Shown here piece after piece: positions 1 through 9,095 of a stretch of 64,000 nt of DNA. The position numbers and the translations under genes are program-made. Within the stretch, counting starts at the first letter, position 1, and the number at the start of each line of letters is the position of its first letter. Below the pieces are notes generated by a model. The model was given only the letters and a program-made list of their open reading frames with translations. It did no database searches and was not told where the DNA came from. This stretch comes from Mesorhizobium sp. ORS 3359 (lineage in GTDB: Bacteria > Pseudomonadota > Alphaproteobacteria > Rhizobiales > Rhizobiaceae): positions 1-64,000 of the forward strand of contig CCNC01000186.1 in assembly GCA_000824845.1 (NCBI GenBank). The letters are read 5' to 3'.

Positions 1-1522
1 TGTAGAGCGTGATCGTCCAGCCCTGCACCGCGGTCCGGTCACCGGTCGTCGCCAGGCTGCCGTCGGCGTCGAGATATTTGTGGCCCGATATCGAGGCCAA
101 CTGGAAATTGCCGAAGTCGTTGTTGTGGCTGTCCGCGCCGGCCACCACCGTGATGTTGTACTCGCCCTGCGCGTTGTTCGGCGCATCCTGCTGCCATCCC
201 GCCTGCTGCACTTCGCGGACCGTATAGGTGCCGGGCGTGACCGTGAATTTGTAATAGCCGCTTGCATCGGTGAAGGTAAACGGCTCGCCCGCATCCCACG
301 TGTTGTTGTCGTTTACATCCAGATAGATTTTCCAGCCGGCGAGAGCCGGCTCCCCGGCTTCCCAGATGTGGTCGGCATTCAAGTCGTTGAACTTGTGGCC
401 ATCGATCACCTGGCCGATCTGGCGATTCCATTCCTCGAAGCCGGACTCGGCCGTCCATGTGCTCGGCGTCGTTTCGGTCGAACCTTGATAAGTGCCGGCC
501 TGGTAGCCGAAGCCGGAATAGAGATAGATAAAGGGCTTGCTCGGATCGAAATTGGCGACGGGAACCAGGAGCGACATGTCGGTGGTGTTGCCGCTGCCCG
601 GCTGGAGATCACCGTTCAACCCGATGAATTTATCGCCGCCCTGATCCAGATCGTAGATCTTCGTTGCGGTCGGGAAGGTGCCGGTGCCTTGATCCGGGGT
701 TGCTCCGGGCGCGTAATTGCTCAAGTTGCCGGCAGTGGCCTGCCAGATCTGGAGCGTATCCAGGGAAAGGTTCTGGACATTGTCAGAGTTCGACTCGTTG
801 ATGTCGAGATCAAATCGATAATAGCCGACACCATTGACGTATTGGATCGGAATGTCGGCAATATTCAGCGCATGAACATATTGAGTACTGCCCTTGGCGG
901 TATCGTCGAGCACTTTGACATTGGCGTCAGTGTTGTAGCCCTGCTCCGTGCCGTTGTTCTGAATGCGGACGAAAGGATCAAGCAGACCCGTTCCGGCGCC
1001 GGTGGCGACATCCGAGGACGAAAAGATCGCGCCGTTGATCGTTGCGGAGGTTTTGAAAGTCAGATCGACCATGGTCGCGGCATCGGTGAAATTCACCGCC
1101 GTGACCCGGCCGCTCGACGGGTCTGTCGTCGTGAGCGTGAAGGCCTGGTTCAACGCGTCGCCGTTGACGTACCACGAAGTCTGGATCGAGCCGTTGACGA
1201 CGCCATCGAGATCGCCGACGCCACCATCGGTGACGGTCCAGGGCGTGCCAGTGCCGGTGAGATCGTAGGTGAGCACGTCGTCCGCGGTGCCGAGGATACC
1301 GTCCGCGCCGGCGCTGCGGTGCGCGACCAAGAACGACAGCGAGCCGCCGTCCCCTACGTCGGCGGCCGTAATGCCGACGGTCTCGCCAGGCGCGTAATCC
1401 AAATCCGACTGGTCGAGGGAAACGTCGAGCGGCGGAATGGGATTGGAGGAAGTGCTTTCAGTCGTGGTGGATGTCGTAAGCGGATCGCCTGTCAGATTGT
1501 CGGTAATATCGCCGGAGGCCAT
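1..1522 (-). CDS. Large secreted protein with SdrD-B-like domains, probable type I secretion substrate (partial, 3' end off left edge)
   Basis: An open minus-strand frame starts with ATG at 1522, with GAAGGGGA just upstream as ribosome site, and runs about 507 codons to the window edge without a stop. The N-terminus (MASGDITDNL) has no Sec signal peptide and is rich in Thr, Ser, Asp and Gly. From about residue 375 an SdrD-B-like repeat begins (GHKFNDLNADHIWEAGEP, then YYKFTVTPGTYTVREV), and a second begins near residue 476 (ISGHKYLDADGS). Such prealbumin-like folds occur in surface and secreted adhesins. It lies 71 bases downstream of an HlyD adaptor and ABC exporter on the same strand, so it is probably their cargo, expected to carry a C-terminal secretion signal beyond the edge. 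The secretion assignment rests on context; the repeat fold is seen directly. Confidence 0.8.
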   Translation of the reverse strand, partial: MASGDITDNLTGDPLTTSTTTESTSSNPIPPLDVSLDQSDLDYAPGETVGITAADVGDGGSLSFLVAHRSAGADGILGTADDVLTYDLTGTGTPWTVTDGGVGDLDGVVNGSIQTSWYVNGDALNQAFTLTTTDPSSGRVTAVNFTDAATMVDLTFKTSATINGAIFSSSDVATGAGTGLLDPFVRIQNNGTEQGYNTDANVKVLDDTAKGSTQYVHALNIADIPIQYVNGVGYYRFDLDINESNSDNVQNLSLDTLQIWQATAGNLSNYAPGATPDQGTGTFPTATKIYDLDQGGDKFIGLNGDLQPGSGNTTDMSLLVPVANFDPSKPFIYLYSGFGYQAGTYQGSTETTPSTWTAESGFEEWNRQIGQVIDGHKFNDLNADHIWEAGEPALAGWKIYLDVNDNNTWDAGEPFTFTDASGYYKFTVTPGTYTVREVQQAGWQQDAPNNAQGEYNITVVAGADSHNNDFGNFQLASISGHKYLDADGSLATTGDRTAVQGWTITLY

Positions 1523-1593
1523 GACATTTCCCCTTCAATTCGAATGCGTTACGTTCCGTATCTGCTGCTTTTCATTTACCGCGCGAGGCGGAC

Positions 1594-2895
1594 CTACTGT
1601 CTGAAGGCTCGGGTGATCTGGTCCTGCAACGGCTTCACCAGGTAGGACATCACCGAACGGTCCTCGGTCTTGATGAAGGATTCCACCGGCATGCCGGGGA
1701 CCAGCTTGACGTCGCCGAGGCGTGCAACCTGGGCGGCGGTCGTCCTGATGCGCACGGTGTAGTAGCTGACGCCGGTGCGCTGATCGGTGGCGATGTCGGG
1801 CGAGGTCCGCTCGACCACGCCGTCGATCTGCGGCGTGGTGCGCGTGTTGAATGCGGAAAAGCGCAGGGAGGCCGATTGGCCGGCCCATAGCTTGTCGATG
1901 TCGCTGGGCGCGATCCTGGCTTCCACGGCAAGGCTGTCATTGTCGGGCACGACCTGCATGATCGTCTCGCCCGGTTTCACCACGCCGCCGACCGTATAGG
2001 CGATCGATTGCTGCACGACCCCGTCCTGCGGCGCGCGAATGTCGACCCGCTTCAGCTGGTCCTCGGCGGCGACCTTGCGTTCCAGGAGCTCGCTCATCTG
2101 GCCGTCGACATCGCGCAGGTCCTTGTTGACTTCGGTGCTGAGGTCGAGATCGATCTGGATGATCTGCAGCTTGATCTCGGCGATCTTTCCCTGTGCCTGC
2201 GCCTGGGCGGCGATGAGCTGGCCGCGCTCGCCGTCGAGGCGGGTGGCTTCGCGCTCGGTCTGCGTCAGGCGATCGATGGAGATGAGCTTCTTGGCCCAAA
2301 GCGCGCGCACCGAAGCGAGCTCTTTTTGCTCCAGCTCGATCTCCTTACCCTTGGCGTTCGCCTGCGCGACGTCGCCGGCTATCTCCTTCTCGAGCTGGGC
2401 AATGCGCTCCCCAAGCTGGCTCTTCTGACCGGCGCGGGAGGTGCGCCGGGTCTCGAAATGCTGCTTTTCGCCTGCCACGGCTTCAGCGACGTCAGGATCG
2501 GCGACGCGGTCCAGAAGCTCGTTCGGGAAGATGATGTCGTCGCTGCCGCGGCGTTCCGAATCGAGCCGGGCCTTGCGCGCCGTGAGCTGGTCGAGCGCCT
2601 TGCTCACCACCGCGAGATTGGCGGCCGACACGGTGCGGTCGAGACGCAGCAGAAGGTCGCCGGCTTTCACCTTGTCGCCGTCGTGGGCATCGATCTCGGC
2701 AACGATGCCACCGATCGCATGCTGCACATTTTTGACATGGGAATCGACGACGAGCGTGCCCGGGGCGATGACCGCGCCGGCAATCTCGGTGACCGAAGCC
2801 CAGCCGCCGACGCCGCCGCCAAGGAGCAGCACGGCTCCGAGCCCAAGCCGCGTGTAGAAGCGGATTGACGCGTGCGAGGCGCTCGACACTGCCAT
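1594..2895 (-). CDS. HlyD-family type I secretion periplasmic adaptor (PrtE-like)
   Basis: The product, 433 aa, is a membrane fusion protein that bridges an inner-membrane ABC exporter and an outer-membrane channel. It has one N-terminal membrane segment (about residues 15-35, LGLGAVLLLGGGVGGWASVT), a biotinyl-lipoyl half motif (GTLVVDSHVKNVQHAIGG), a long predicted coiled coil rich in Glu, Gln, Lys and Ala (about 90-280), the second lipoyl half (RAPQDGVVQQ) and a C-terminal beta domain ending in a PVESFIKTEDR-type motif. Length and order fit the PrtE/HlyD family. ATG at 2895 lies one base past the exporter stop codon, so the two genes are translationally linked. No TolC-like gene is in the window. 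Confidence 0.93.
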   Translation of the reverse strand: MAVSSASHASIRFYTRLGLGAVLLLGGGVGGWASVTEIAGAVIAPGTLVVDSHVKNVQHAIGGIVAEIDAHDGDKVKAGDLLLRLDRTVSAANLAVVSKALDQLTARKARLDSERRGSDDIIFPNELLDRVADPDVAEAVAGEKQHFETRRTSRAGQKSQLGERIAQLEKEIAGDVAQANAKGKEIELEQKELASVRALWAKKLISIDRLTQTEREATRLDGERGQLIAAQAQAQGKIAEIKLQIIQIDLDLSTEVNKDLRDVDGQMSELLERKVAAEDQLKRVDIRAPQDGVVQQSIAYTVGGVVKPGETIMQVVPDNDSLAVEARIAPSDIDKLWAGQSASLRFSAFNTRTTPQIDGVVERTSPDIATDQRTGVSYYTVRIRTTAAQVARLGDVKLVPGMPVESFIKTEDRSVMSYLVKPLQDQITRAFRQ

Positions 2896-2896
2896 G

Positions 2897-4939
2897 TCAG
2901 TTCCCTCCCCCGGTTCCGTTTGCGGCAGCCATGCGGGGGCCTTCCGCCGCCTTCGGCGGCTGGTTCCCTGAAGGGACCGGCCGCAGCATCGGGAACATCT
3001 TGGCGAAAACCTCGTCCTTCGGTCCGAATTCGTGCACGCGCCCCTGGTTCATCGCCATGATGAAATCGACGGCGGCCAGCACGTTCGGACGATGGGCGAC
3101 AATCACCACCACGCCGCCGCGCTCGCGAACGCCAAGCATGGCCCGGATCAATGCCTGCTCGCCATCCATGTCCAGGTTGGAGTTCGGTTCGTCGAGCACG
3201 ACGAGGAACGGATCGCGGTAGAGCGCGCGGGCCAAGGCGATGCGCTGGCGCTGGCCGGCCGAAAGCGCTTCTCCATGCTCGCCGATCTCGGTCTCGTAGC
3301 CCTGGCGGAAACTGACGATCAAGTCATGCGCGCCGGCCGCCTTGGCTGCAGCGATGATCGCGTCAGCGTCGGTTTCCGGTTCGAAGCGGGAGATGTTTTC
3401 GGCGACGGTGCCGGCAAACAGTTCCACGTCCTGCGGCAGGTAGCCGATATGGCGGCCGCGCTCTTGTGACGACCACTGGTCGAGATCGGCGCCGTCAAGC
3501 TTGACGCGGCCGCTGACAGGCTGCCAGGCCCCAACGAGAGCCCTCACCAGGGTGGACTTTCCCGAGCCGCTCGGGCCGATGATGCCGAGTCCATGGCCGG
3601 CCTCCATGGCGAAGCTGGCGTCCTGGACCAGCAGCCGCTGCACTCCCGGAGCCGCGATCATCGCATTCTGCATTGTCACGCTGGCGTTCGGCGCGGGCAG
3701 TTGCAACGGCTCGGTCTCGGCGGGCATGGCCGCCAGCACTTTGGCCAATCGCTGCCAGCCCTGGCGAGCGCTCACGAAACCTTTCCAGTTGGCAATCGCA
3801 AGATCGACCGGCGCCAGCGCGCGGCCGCTGAGGATGGAAGCGGCGATGATGACGCCCGCCGTCGCCTGCTCCTCGATAACCAGCCAGGCGCCAATGCCCA
3901 GCATCGACGACTGCAGCAGCATGCGCAGCACTTTCGATACCGAACCGAAGCTGCCGGCAACGTCGCTCACCTTGCGCTGATCGGCAATGAATTCGAGGTT
4001 GGCATCTCGCCAGCGCGACGCCAGCCCGCCAGCCATGCCCATGGCGGCGACCACTTCAGCATTGCGAGTGCCCGCCGTGATCAGCCCGCCGCGGCGATTC
4101 CCGCTCGAGGTGGCGGCCGATACCGGTTGCCGGGTCAGCCGCTCGGCAAGCAGGGTCAGCACGACAAGCACGGCCGCCCCGAGCAGCGCCGTCACGCCAA
4201 GCACCCAGTGGAACATGAAGATGATGACCAGATAGATCGGCATCCATGGCAGGTCGAACAGCGCCGTCGGGCCCATGCCGGACAGGAAGCCGCGCACGCT
4301 GTCGAGATCGCGCATCGGCTGCAGGCTGTCGCCTTGGCGCCCTGCCTTCAGCGGCAATCTCAGCATCGAGGTATAGACACGATGACCAAGAGCTTCGTCG
4401 AGGGCGCCGCCGATCCGCACGAGAACCCGCGCGCGCACGAAATCGAGAAAGGCCTGCCCGCAATAGAGGATGACGAGCAGGATCGAAATGCCGACGAGGG
4501 TCGGCAGGCTGCGGCTCGGCAGCACGCGATCATAGACCTCGAGCATATAGAGCGAGCCCGCCAGCATCAGCACGTTAAGCATGCCGCTGAACAGGCCAAC
4601 GGAGACGAAGGCGGACCGGCAGCTGGCAAGTGCGGCGGCGAGTTCCGAACGAGCGGAGCCAGCGGGCCGACGGCCGGTCGCTCTCGTCGAAGGTTTGCTG
4701 CGTGTCACTGTGCGAGAATGTGCGGCGTCGACGACGCTTTGCGCCGCGTCTTGCACGACGTCGCCGCGGGCGCGGAACATGGCCAGGCAACCGAGACCCG
4801 CCATCGCCGCAGCGACGAGCATCGAGCCTATCGATGTATGCCGGCCGGAGCCGAAGAGGAAAAACATGGCAACGCAGGCCACGAGGATCAGGCCGACAAG
4901 CCGCACCTTCGCCTGCGGCGAACGAAAGGTTATGCCCAT
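2897..4939 (-). CDS. Type I secretion ABC exporter, fused permease and ATPase (PrtD-like)
   Basis: This inner-membrane protein would power export of the downstream cargo. The membrane domain contains MLNVLMLAGSLYMLEVYDRV, typical of PrtD-type permeases. The ATPase domain shows Walker A GPSGSGKST, signature LSAGQRQRIALARAL, Walker B FLVVLDEP and the switch His in VIVAHRP. I chose ATG at 4939 (680 aa); a GTG at 4975 with AAAGG upstream, or a TTG at 5044, are alternatives, and none has a strong ribosome site. Compared with usual PrtD proteins there is an extra region of roughly 100 residues at the N-terminus with two hydrophobic stretches (VRLVGLILVACVAMFFLF and SIGSMLVAAAMAGLGCLAMF) and a basic linker. 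First gene of a three-gene operon. Confidence 0.92.
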   Translation of the reverse strand: MGITFRSPQAKVRLVGLILVACVAMFFLFGSGRHTSIGSMLVAAAMAGLGCLAMFRARGDVVQDAAQSVVDAAHSRTVTRSKPSTRATGRRPAGSARSELAAALASCRSAFVSVGLFSGMLNVLMLAGSLYMLEVYDRVLPSRSLPTLVGISILLVILYCGQAFLDFVRARVLVRIGGALDEALGHRVYTSMLRLPLKAGRQGDSLQPMRDLDSVRGFLSGMGPTALFDLPWMPIYLVIIFMFHWVLGVTALLGAAVLVVLTLLAERLTRQPVSAATSSGNRRGGLITAGTRNAEVVAAMGMAGGLASRWRDANLEFIADQRKVSDVAGSFGSVSKVLRMLLQSSMLGIGAWLVIEEQATAGVIIAASILSGRALAPVDLAIANWKGFVSARQGWQRLAKVLAAMPAETEPLQLPAPNASVTMQNAMIAAPGVQRLLVQDASFAMEAGHGLGIIGPSGSGKSTLVRALVGAWQPVSGRVKLDGADLDQWSSQERGRHIGYLPQDVELFAGTVAENISRFEPETDADAIIAAAKAAGAHDLIVSFRQGYETEIGEHGEALSAGQRQRIALARALYRDPFLVVLDEPNSNLDMDGEQALIRAMLGVRERGGVVVIVAHRPNVLAAVDFIMAMNQGRVHEFGPKDEVFAKMFPMLRPVPSGNQPPKAAEGPRMAAANGTGGGN

Positions 4940-5479
4940 CAACCTGAGCGACGCGTTACCGAACCCCACAGCCACGACACGCCTTTCACATCCTGGGCGC
5001 GTCAGTTGCCGCCATTGGCAGGATGGCCGCGCAAGGCAGCCCAAACACCCGTGCCAAGAGCGCTGAGATCAGCGCCTACTCCGTAGAGGGGGGATACGCA
5101 TAACGTCGAGCAAGCCGCACCAACTGCCCAGGCCGGCGAGTGGCGGCTCTCGACGGCTCACTGATCAAGGATGACGGCGACGGCGGCGGAAATGCCGCAA
5201 TGCTATTCCTACCCCAGTAGCGCCGTAACTCGTTGTTGCCGGTCAGGAGGCTTTTCACGCTACTCTTTATTAGCAGATTATTAACTCTACCGGGGCGTGC
5301 GTCAACGGGCAACTCCATGAAGTGTTTATGACACGCCTCAAATCTATGCATAAAAGGCGGCCACTCAGCATAAAGAATACTTCGTGTTATTCTTAGGTCC
5401 AGCGCAACCGAAGACCTATGCGCCAATTTATCGGACTTCGGTTGTCGGACCTCGGTCGCCATCGCGACCGGGGGAACCC
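4940..5479. other. Intergenic region between the secretion operon and the patatin gene
   Basis: About 540 bases lie between the chosen exporter start and the patatin stop, 435 if the TTG at 5044 is used. The middle part (about 5200-5400) is clearly more AT-rich than its surroundings and holds one good sigma-70-like promoter for the secretion operon (listed separately). I found no convincing gene: the open frames overlapping it have the composition of out-of-frame reading and no ribosome site. Confidence 0.6.
5277..5305 (-). promoter_or_regulatory. Candidate promoter for the type I secretion operon
   Basis: On the minus strand TTGACG (5305-5300) is followed after 16-17 bases by TAATAAT (5283-5277), close to the vegetative -35/-10 consensus and inside the most AT-rich stretch of the gap. 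It lies about 230-340 bases upstream of the candidate exporter starts, leaving a long leader. Inferred from sequence only. Confidence 0.4.
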
Positions 5480-6337
5480 TCAGACAACCTTCTTCTTCCC
5501 GTGCTTGCCGCCATGCCCGGCCACCGCCTTCTCGACGGCGCGCTTCAATTCGTCCTTGATCTCCGCGGTCTCGGCCATCAGCGCCTCGATCTTCAGGAAA
5601 TCGAGCACGCGGTACTTCGAGACTTTCGGGCGGACCAGGATGTCGGGCCTCGACTGCTGCAGCTTGTTGGCGATGATCGACTGCATCATCAATTGGGAGG
5701 CGCCGTACATCAGGTCGACCGTGGTCGGGTGCTTGCGCTCGGCATCGCTCGGCGCTCCGACCACGTCGATCGCGATGATGATGTCGGCATCCTTTTCGAG
5801 GAGATCGAAAGGTACGGGATTGTAGATGCCGCCGTCGATCAAGAGGCAACCATTGCGCACCACCGGACGGAACACCGCCGGGATGGCTGCCGAAGCGGCG
5901 AGTGCGGAATGCAATTCACCCTCGGCGAGCACCGCCAGCTTGTGGCCGAAATAATCGGTCGCCGTCACCTTGAGCGGGATCTTCAGCGCGTCGAACGTCC
6001 GCGGGATCGGCTCAGGCAGGAAGGCCTTCAGGATGCGCTCGATGTTGAACTGGCCGACGCGGATGCCGCCCTGCATGGCCTCCGCGATCGTGCCCGGCCG
6101 CGAGCGCCACATGCGCGCCGCCACTTCGGCGCGGCTGCCGAGGATCGATCGGGCATAGCCGTGGATCTCGGCGCCCGTCATGCCCGACGCCATGCCGGCT
6201 CCCATGATGGAGCCGATCGAGGAGCCGGCGATCGCCACCGGCTTGATGCCAAGCTCGTCGAGCGCCTCGATGATGTGGATATGCGCGAGACCGCGCGCGC
6301 CGCCGCCGCCGAAAGCCACCCCGAAGGTCGGGCTCAT
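5480..6337 (-). CDS. Patatin-like phospholipase, RssA-type
   Basis: The product, 285 aa, belongs to the bacterial patatin family of serine acyl hydrolases that use a Ser-Asp dyad on phospholipid or acyl esters. The oxyanion-hole loop GGGGARG is at residues 10-16, the nucleophile elbow GSSIG has Ser40, and the second catalytic residue is the Asp of IDGGIYNPVP near residue 168. There is no signal peptide, so it is probably cytosolic or peripheral. A Lys-rich tail (GGKHGKKKVV) ends the protein. Its ATG overlaps the stop of the preceding M16 peptidase gene by 4 bases, making it the last gene of that operon. Substrate unknown. Confidence 0.9.
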   Translation of the reverse strand: MSPTFGVAFGGGGARGLAHIHIIEALDELGIKPVAIAGSSIGSIMGAGMASGMTGAEIHGYARSILGSRAEVAARMWRSRPGTIAEAMQGGIRVGQFNIERILKAFLPEPIPRTFDALKIPLKVTATDYFGHKLAVLAEGELHSALAASAAIPAVFRPVVRNGCLLIDGGIYNPVPFDLLEKDADIIIAIDVVGAPSDAERKHPTTVDLMYGASQLMMQSIIANKLQQSRPDILVRPKVSKYRVLDFLKIEALMAETAEIKDELKRAVEKAVAGHGGKHGKKKVV

Positions 6338-7734
6338 CCCTTGCCGCCTCCCGCCACCTGCACCAGCGGCGGGCCGATGACCATCACGGCGGGATCGGCC
6401 GACAGAAGCTTCTTCGCCGCCGCCTTGACGTCGGCCAGCGTCACGGCGTTGATGAGCGCGGCGCGGCGCTTCATATAGTCGATGCCGAGTTTGTCGACCT
6501 GCAGCTCGACCAGCGTCGCGGCAATGGAGGTGGAAGAATCTAGATTGTTGATGGCGTAAGCGCCGATCATGTATTTCTTGATCGCTGCAAGCTCTTCTTC
6601 GGTCGGGCCGTTCTCAGCCATGTCCTTCACCACCTGGCGCACGATCGAAAGCGTTTCGGCGGCGCGGTCGGAGCGCGTCGCCGTCGTCACCAGCAGCGCG
6701 TGGGAATGCTCGTTGTCGACCAGATCGGAACTGACGCCATAGGCAAGGCCGCGCTTCTCGCGCACCTCCGAAAAGAGCCGGGAGGTGAAGGTCGAGCCGC
6801 CTAGGATATCGTTCATCAGGACGGTGGCAAAGAAATCGGGATCGCTGCGTTTCACGCCCGGCCAGGCGAGCTGCAGAGAGGTCTGCGGCAAGTCGTAGTT
6901 CACCTCCAGCTGCTGCCCGAGCTTTGGCGTGACATCCGACACCGGAGCCAGCGTCTGCTTTTCGGGCAGATCGCCGAAGACGTCGTCCAGCTTGTTGCCC
7001 AGTGTCGCGGCGTCGATGTCGCCGACCACCGCCACATGCAGGCCGCCGCGGGCGAAATTGGCCTTGTGGAAGGCCTTGATGTCATCCGCGGTGATGGTGG
7101 TCAGGCTGCCCTTCGTCCCTTGGTCTGAACGCGAATAGGGATGCTCGCCGTAAATGGCGCGCAACCAGCGCTGCTGCGCCACCGTGTTCGGATCGCGCTC
7201 ATTGGCGAGAATGCCGGAGAGCACCTGGGCGCGGATACGGTCGATCGGCGCCTGGTCGAAACGCGGGCTGTTCACCGCTAGTTTCAGCAGGCCAAAAGCC
7301 TCGTCCTTCTGGTCGGACAGCATGCGCATCGAGCCGTAGGTGCCGTCGCGCGCGGCCTGAAAACTCATCTCGGCGCCGGCATCGTCGAGCTTCTGCTGGA
7401 AGGCGTCGCTGTCCAGGTCGCCGGCGCCTTCGTCGAACAGGCCTGTCATCAGGTTGACCAGGCCCTCCTTGCCGGCCGGATCCTGCGCGCTGCCGCCATC
7501 GAAGACGAAGCGGATGGCGATCAGCGGGATCGAATGGTCCTCCACCAGCCAGGCGGTGATGCCCTTCTTCGACTTCACCTCCTGGATATTCATCTCGGCA
7601 CGGGCCGCGAGCGCCGGCAGGAGCAGGAAGAACAGGGCAAAGCAAAGCGTGGCGACGGCGCGATAAATGGGCCCTCCTTCTTCCCTTGCGGGAGAAGGAA
7701 GGGGGCTCGGGTGGCTAAGAGCCATGCTCATCAT
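6334..7734 (-). CDS. M16-family peptidase-like protein, non-catalytic partner
   Basis: The protein, about 466 aa, has the two-domain pitrilysin fold, but at the zinc site it reads KEGLVNLMTGLFDEGAG instead of HxxEH, so it should not bind zinc. Such subunits pair with an active M16 partner, here encoded immediately upstream. It has a hydrophobic export signal (VATLCFALFFLLLPALAARA), implying a periplasmic location. The start is uncertain: ATGs at 7734, 7731 and 7725 are all possible, and the first overlaps the upstream stop by one base. The residues before the signal (SHPSPLPSPAREEGG) look like translated intergenic repeat rather than protein sequence, which is unusual. It overlaps the patatin gene by 4 bases. 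Confidence 0.88.
   Translation of the reverse strand: MMSMALSHPSPLPSPAREEGGPIYRAVATLCFALFFLLLPALAARAEMNIQEVKSKKGITAWLVEDHSIPLIAIRFVFDGGSAQDPAGKEGLVNLMTGLFDEGAGDLDSDAFQQKLDDAGAEMSFQAARDGTYGSMRMLSDQKDEAFGLLKLAVNSPRFDQAPIDRIRAQVLSGILANERDPNTVAQQRWLRAIYGEHPYSRSDQGTKGSLTTITADDIKAFHKANFARGGLHVAVVGDIDAATLGNKLDDVFGDLPEKQTLAPVSDVTPKLGQQLEVNYDLPQTSLQLAWPGVKRSDPDFFATVLMNDILGGSTFTSRLFSEVREKRGLAYGVSSDLVDNEHSHALLVTTATRSDRAAETLSIVRQVVKDMAENGPTEEELAAIKKYMIGAYAINNLDSSTSIAATLVELQVDKLGIDYMKRRAALINAVTLADVKAAAKKLLSADPAVMVIGPPLVQVAGGGKG
7671..7720. repeat. Palindromic repeat inside the M16-like signal region
   Basis: The stretch contains complementary CCTTCTTCCCTTGCGGGAGAAGG and flanking GC-rich bases of a type dispersed in many proteobacterial genomes. 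Here it is read in frame as PSPLPSPAREEGG ahead of the hydrophobic export signal. That it is a dispersed repeat is from general knowledge of such peptides, not from a copy count. Confidence 0.45.
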
Positions 7735-9095
7735 CAATTCCCCGCCTGTTGCTGCGGCAAGAGATAGCCGGTGGTCGAATGGTCGAGCACCAGGTAGCGG
7801 GCGGCGACCGCCTTGACCTGGTCGGCGGTGACCTTGCGGATGCGGTCCGGCCATTCCTGAACGTCCTTGACGTTGCCGCCGGTGGCAAGCGTAGAGCCAT
7901 ACATGTTGGCCATGTCGTCCTGCTTGTCGCGGGCAAAGATCATGGAGCGCACATAGCGGGTCTTGGCCCGTTCCAGCTCATCGTCGCTCACGCCGTCCTT
8001 GACGATGCGGGCGATCTCGGCGTCGACCGCCGCCTCGACATCGGCGAGCTTGGCGTCGCCGCGCGGCGCGCCATAGACGGTGAAGTTGGTGGCATCGAGC
8101 ATCGTGCCCTGGAAATAGGCTGCCGCGTCAGAGGCGATCCCCTGCTTGACGACGAGCTCCTGGTAGAGCCGGCTGCGGTTGCCGCCGCCGAGGATCTCGG
8201 CCAGCAGGTCCAGCGCCTCCGCTTCGCCGGGCTTGGCCGTATGATAGGATGGCACAACCCATTGCGTCGAAAAGCTCGGCACCGAGACGCGCGCGTCGGT
8301 CAGCGTCACCGTGCGTCTGGTGTTCTGCTCCGGCTCGACCGGGCGGATGCGCGGCCGCAGGTCCGGGCCGCGCGCGACCTTGCCATAGGTGCGCTCGGCC
8401 ATCGCCTTGACGGCATCCGGCTCGACGTCGCCCGCTACGATCAACACCGCGTTGTTGGGCCGGTAATAATTGTCGTAAAAGGCTTTCGCGTCCGGACGGT
8501 TCAACTGCTCCATTTCCTGCATCCAGCCGATCACGGGAATGCGGTAGGGCTGGTTCTGCCAGAGCGTCGCATCGACCTCCTCGTCGAGCACCGCCTGCGG
8601 ATTGCTGTCGATGCGCGAGCGGCGCTCCTCCAGGATCACGTCGCGCTCGGTCTTGATGACGTCGTCGGTCAGGATCAGGTTGCGCATGCGATCGGCCTCG
8701 AAGCTCATCATCTGTTCGAGCGCCGAGGGCGGCACCGTCTCGTGGAAGGCGGTGTAGTCGTAGGAGGTGAAGGCGTTGTTGGAGCCGCCGATCTCGGACA
8801 CGGCGCGGTCGAATTCGCCGGCGGCGTGGTTGGTCGTGGCCTTGAACATCAGATGCTCGAAGAAATGCGCAATGCCGGATTTGCCAGCGGGCTCGTCGGC
8901 GCTGCCGATCTTGTACCAGACCATGTGGGTGACGATCGGCGCGCGGTGGTCTGGGATGACGACCACCTCCATGCCGTTGTCGAGGAGGAAATCCTTGACG
9001 TCGCCATCGTCGGCCGCGCGAGCCGGAGCCGACGCCACCATCGCCAGCGTGCCGACAAGGAGCGCCGCGCGCAGCGCCATCCGCGTAGGTGTCAT
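7734..9095 (-). CDS. M16 zinc peptidase (pitrilysin family), catalytic subunit
   Basis: The product is 453 aa from ATG at 9095, preceded by GGAGAACTTG; a longer frame to 9188 lacks a ribosome site. A signal peptide ends near residue 27 (VASAPARA). The inverted zinc motif HFFEH lies at residues 77-81, within SGIAHFFEHLMFK, with the downstream acidic zinc ligand region VILEERRSRID. The length matches the single-repeat bacterial M16B type working as a heterodimer. It should be a periplasmic or envelope metallopeptidase degrading small peptides. The stop overlaps the start of the inactive partner gene, so the two are co-translated. It lies 94 bases after rsmD on the same strand. Confidence 0.93.
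   Translation of the reverse strand: MTPTRMALRAALLVGTLAMVASAPARAADDGDVKDFLLDNGMEVVVIPDHRAPIVTHMVWYKIGSADEPAGKSGIAHFFEHLMFKATTNHAAGEFDRAVSEIGGSNNAFTSYDYTAFHETVPPSALEQMMSFEADRMRNLILTDDVIKTERDVILEERRSRIDSNPQAVLDEEVDATLWQNQPYRIPVIGWMQEMEQLNRPDAKAFYDNYYRPNNAVLIVAGDVEPDAVKAMAERTYGKVARGPDLRPRIRPVEPEQNTRRTVTLTDARVSVPSFSTQWVVPSYHTAKPGEAEALDLLAEILGGGNRSRLYQELVVKQGIASDAAAYFQGTMLDATNFTVYGAPRGDAKLADVEAAVDAEIARIVKDGVSDDELERAKTRYVRSMIFARDKQDDMANMYGSTLATGGNVKDVQEWPDRIRKVTADQVKAVAARYLVLDHSTTGYLLPQQQAGN

Noticed and set aside
80..1645. 521-codon plus-strand frame
   Set aside because: It is antisense to the clearly coding secreted-protein frame and reads as basic, low-information sequence without a ribosome site.
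3593..5086. 497-codon plus-strand frame opposite the ABC exporter
   Set aside because: The composition (Gln, His, Arg and Ala rich) is typical of a shadow frame, and the exporter motifs are on the other strand.
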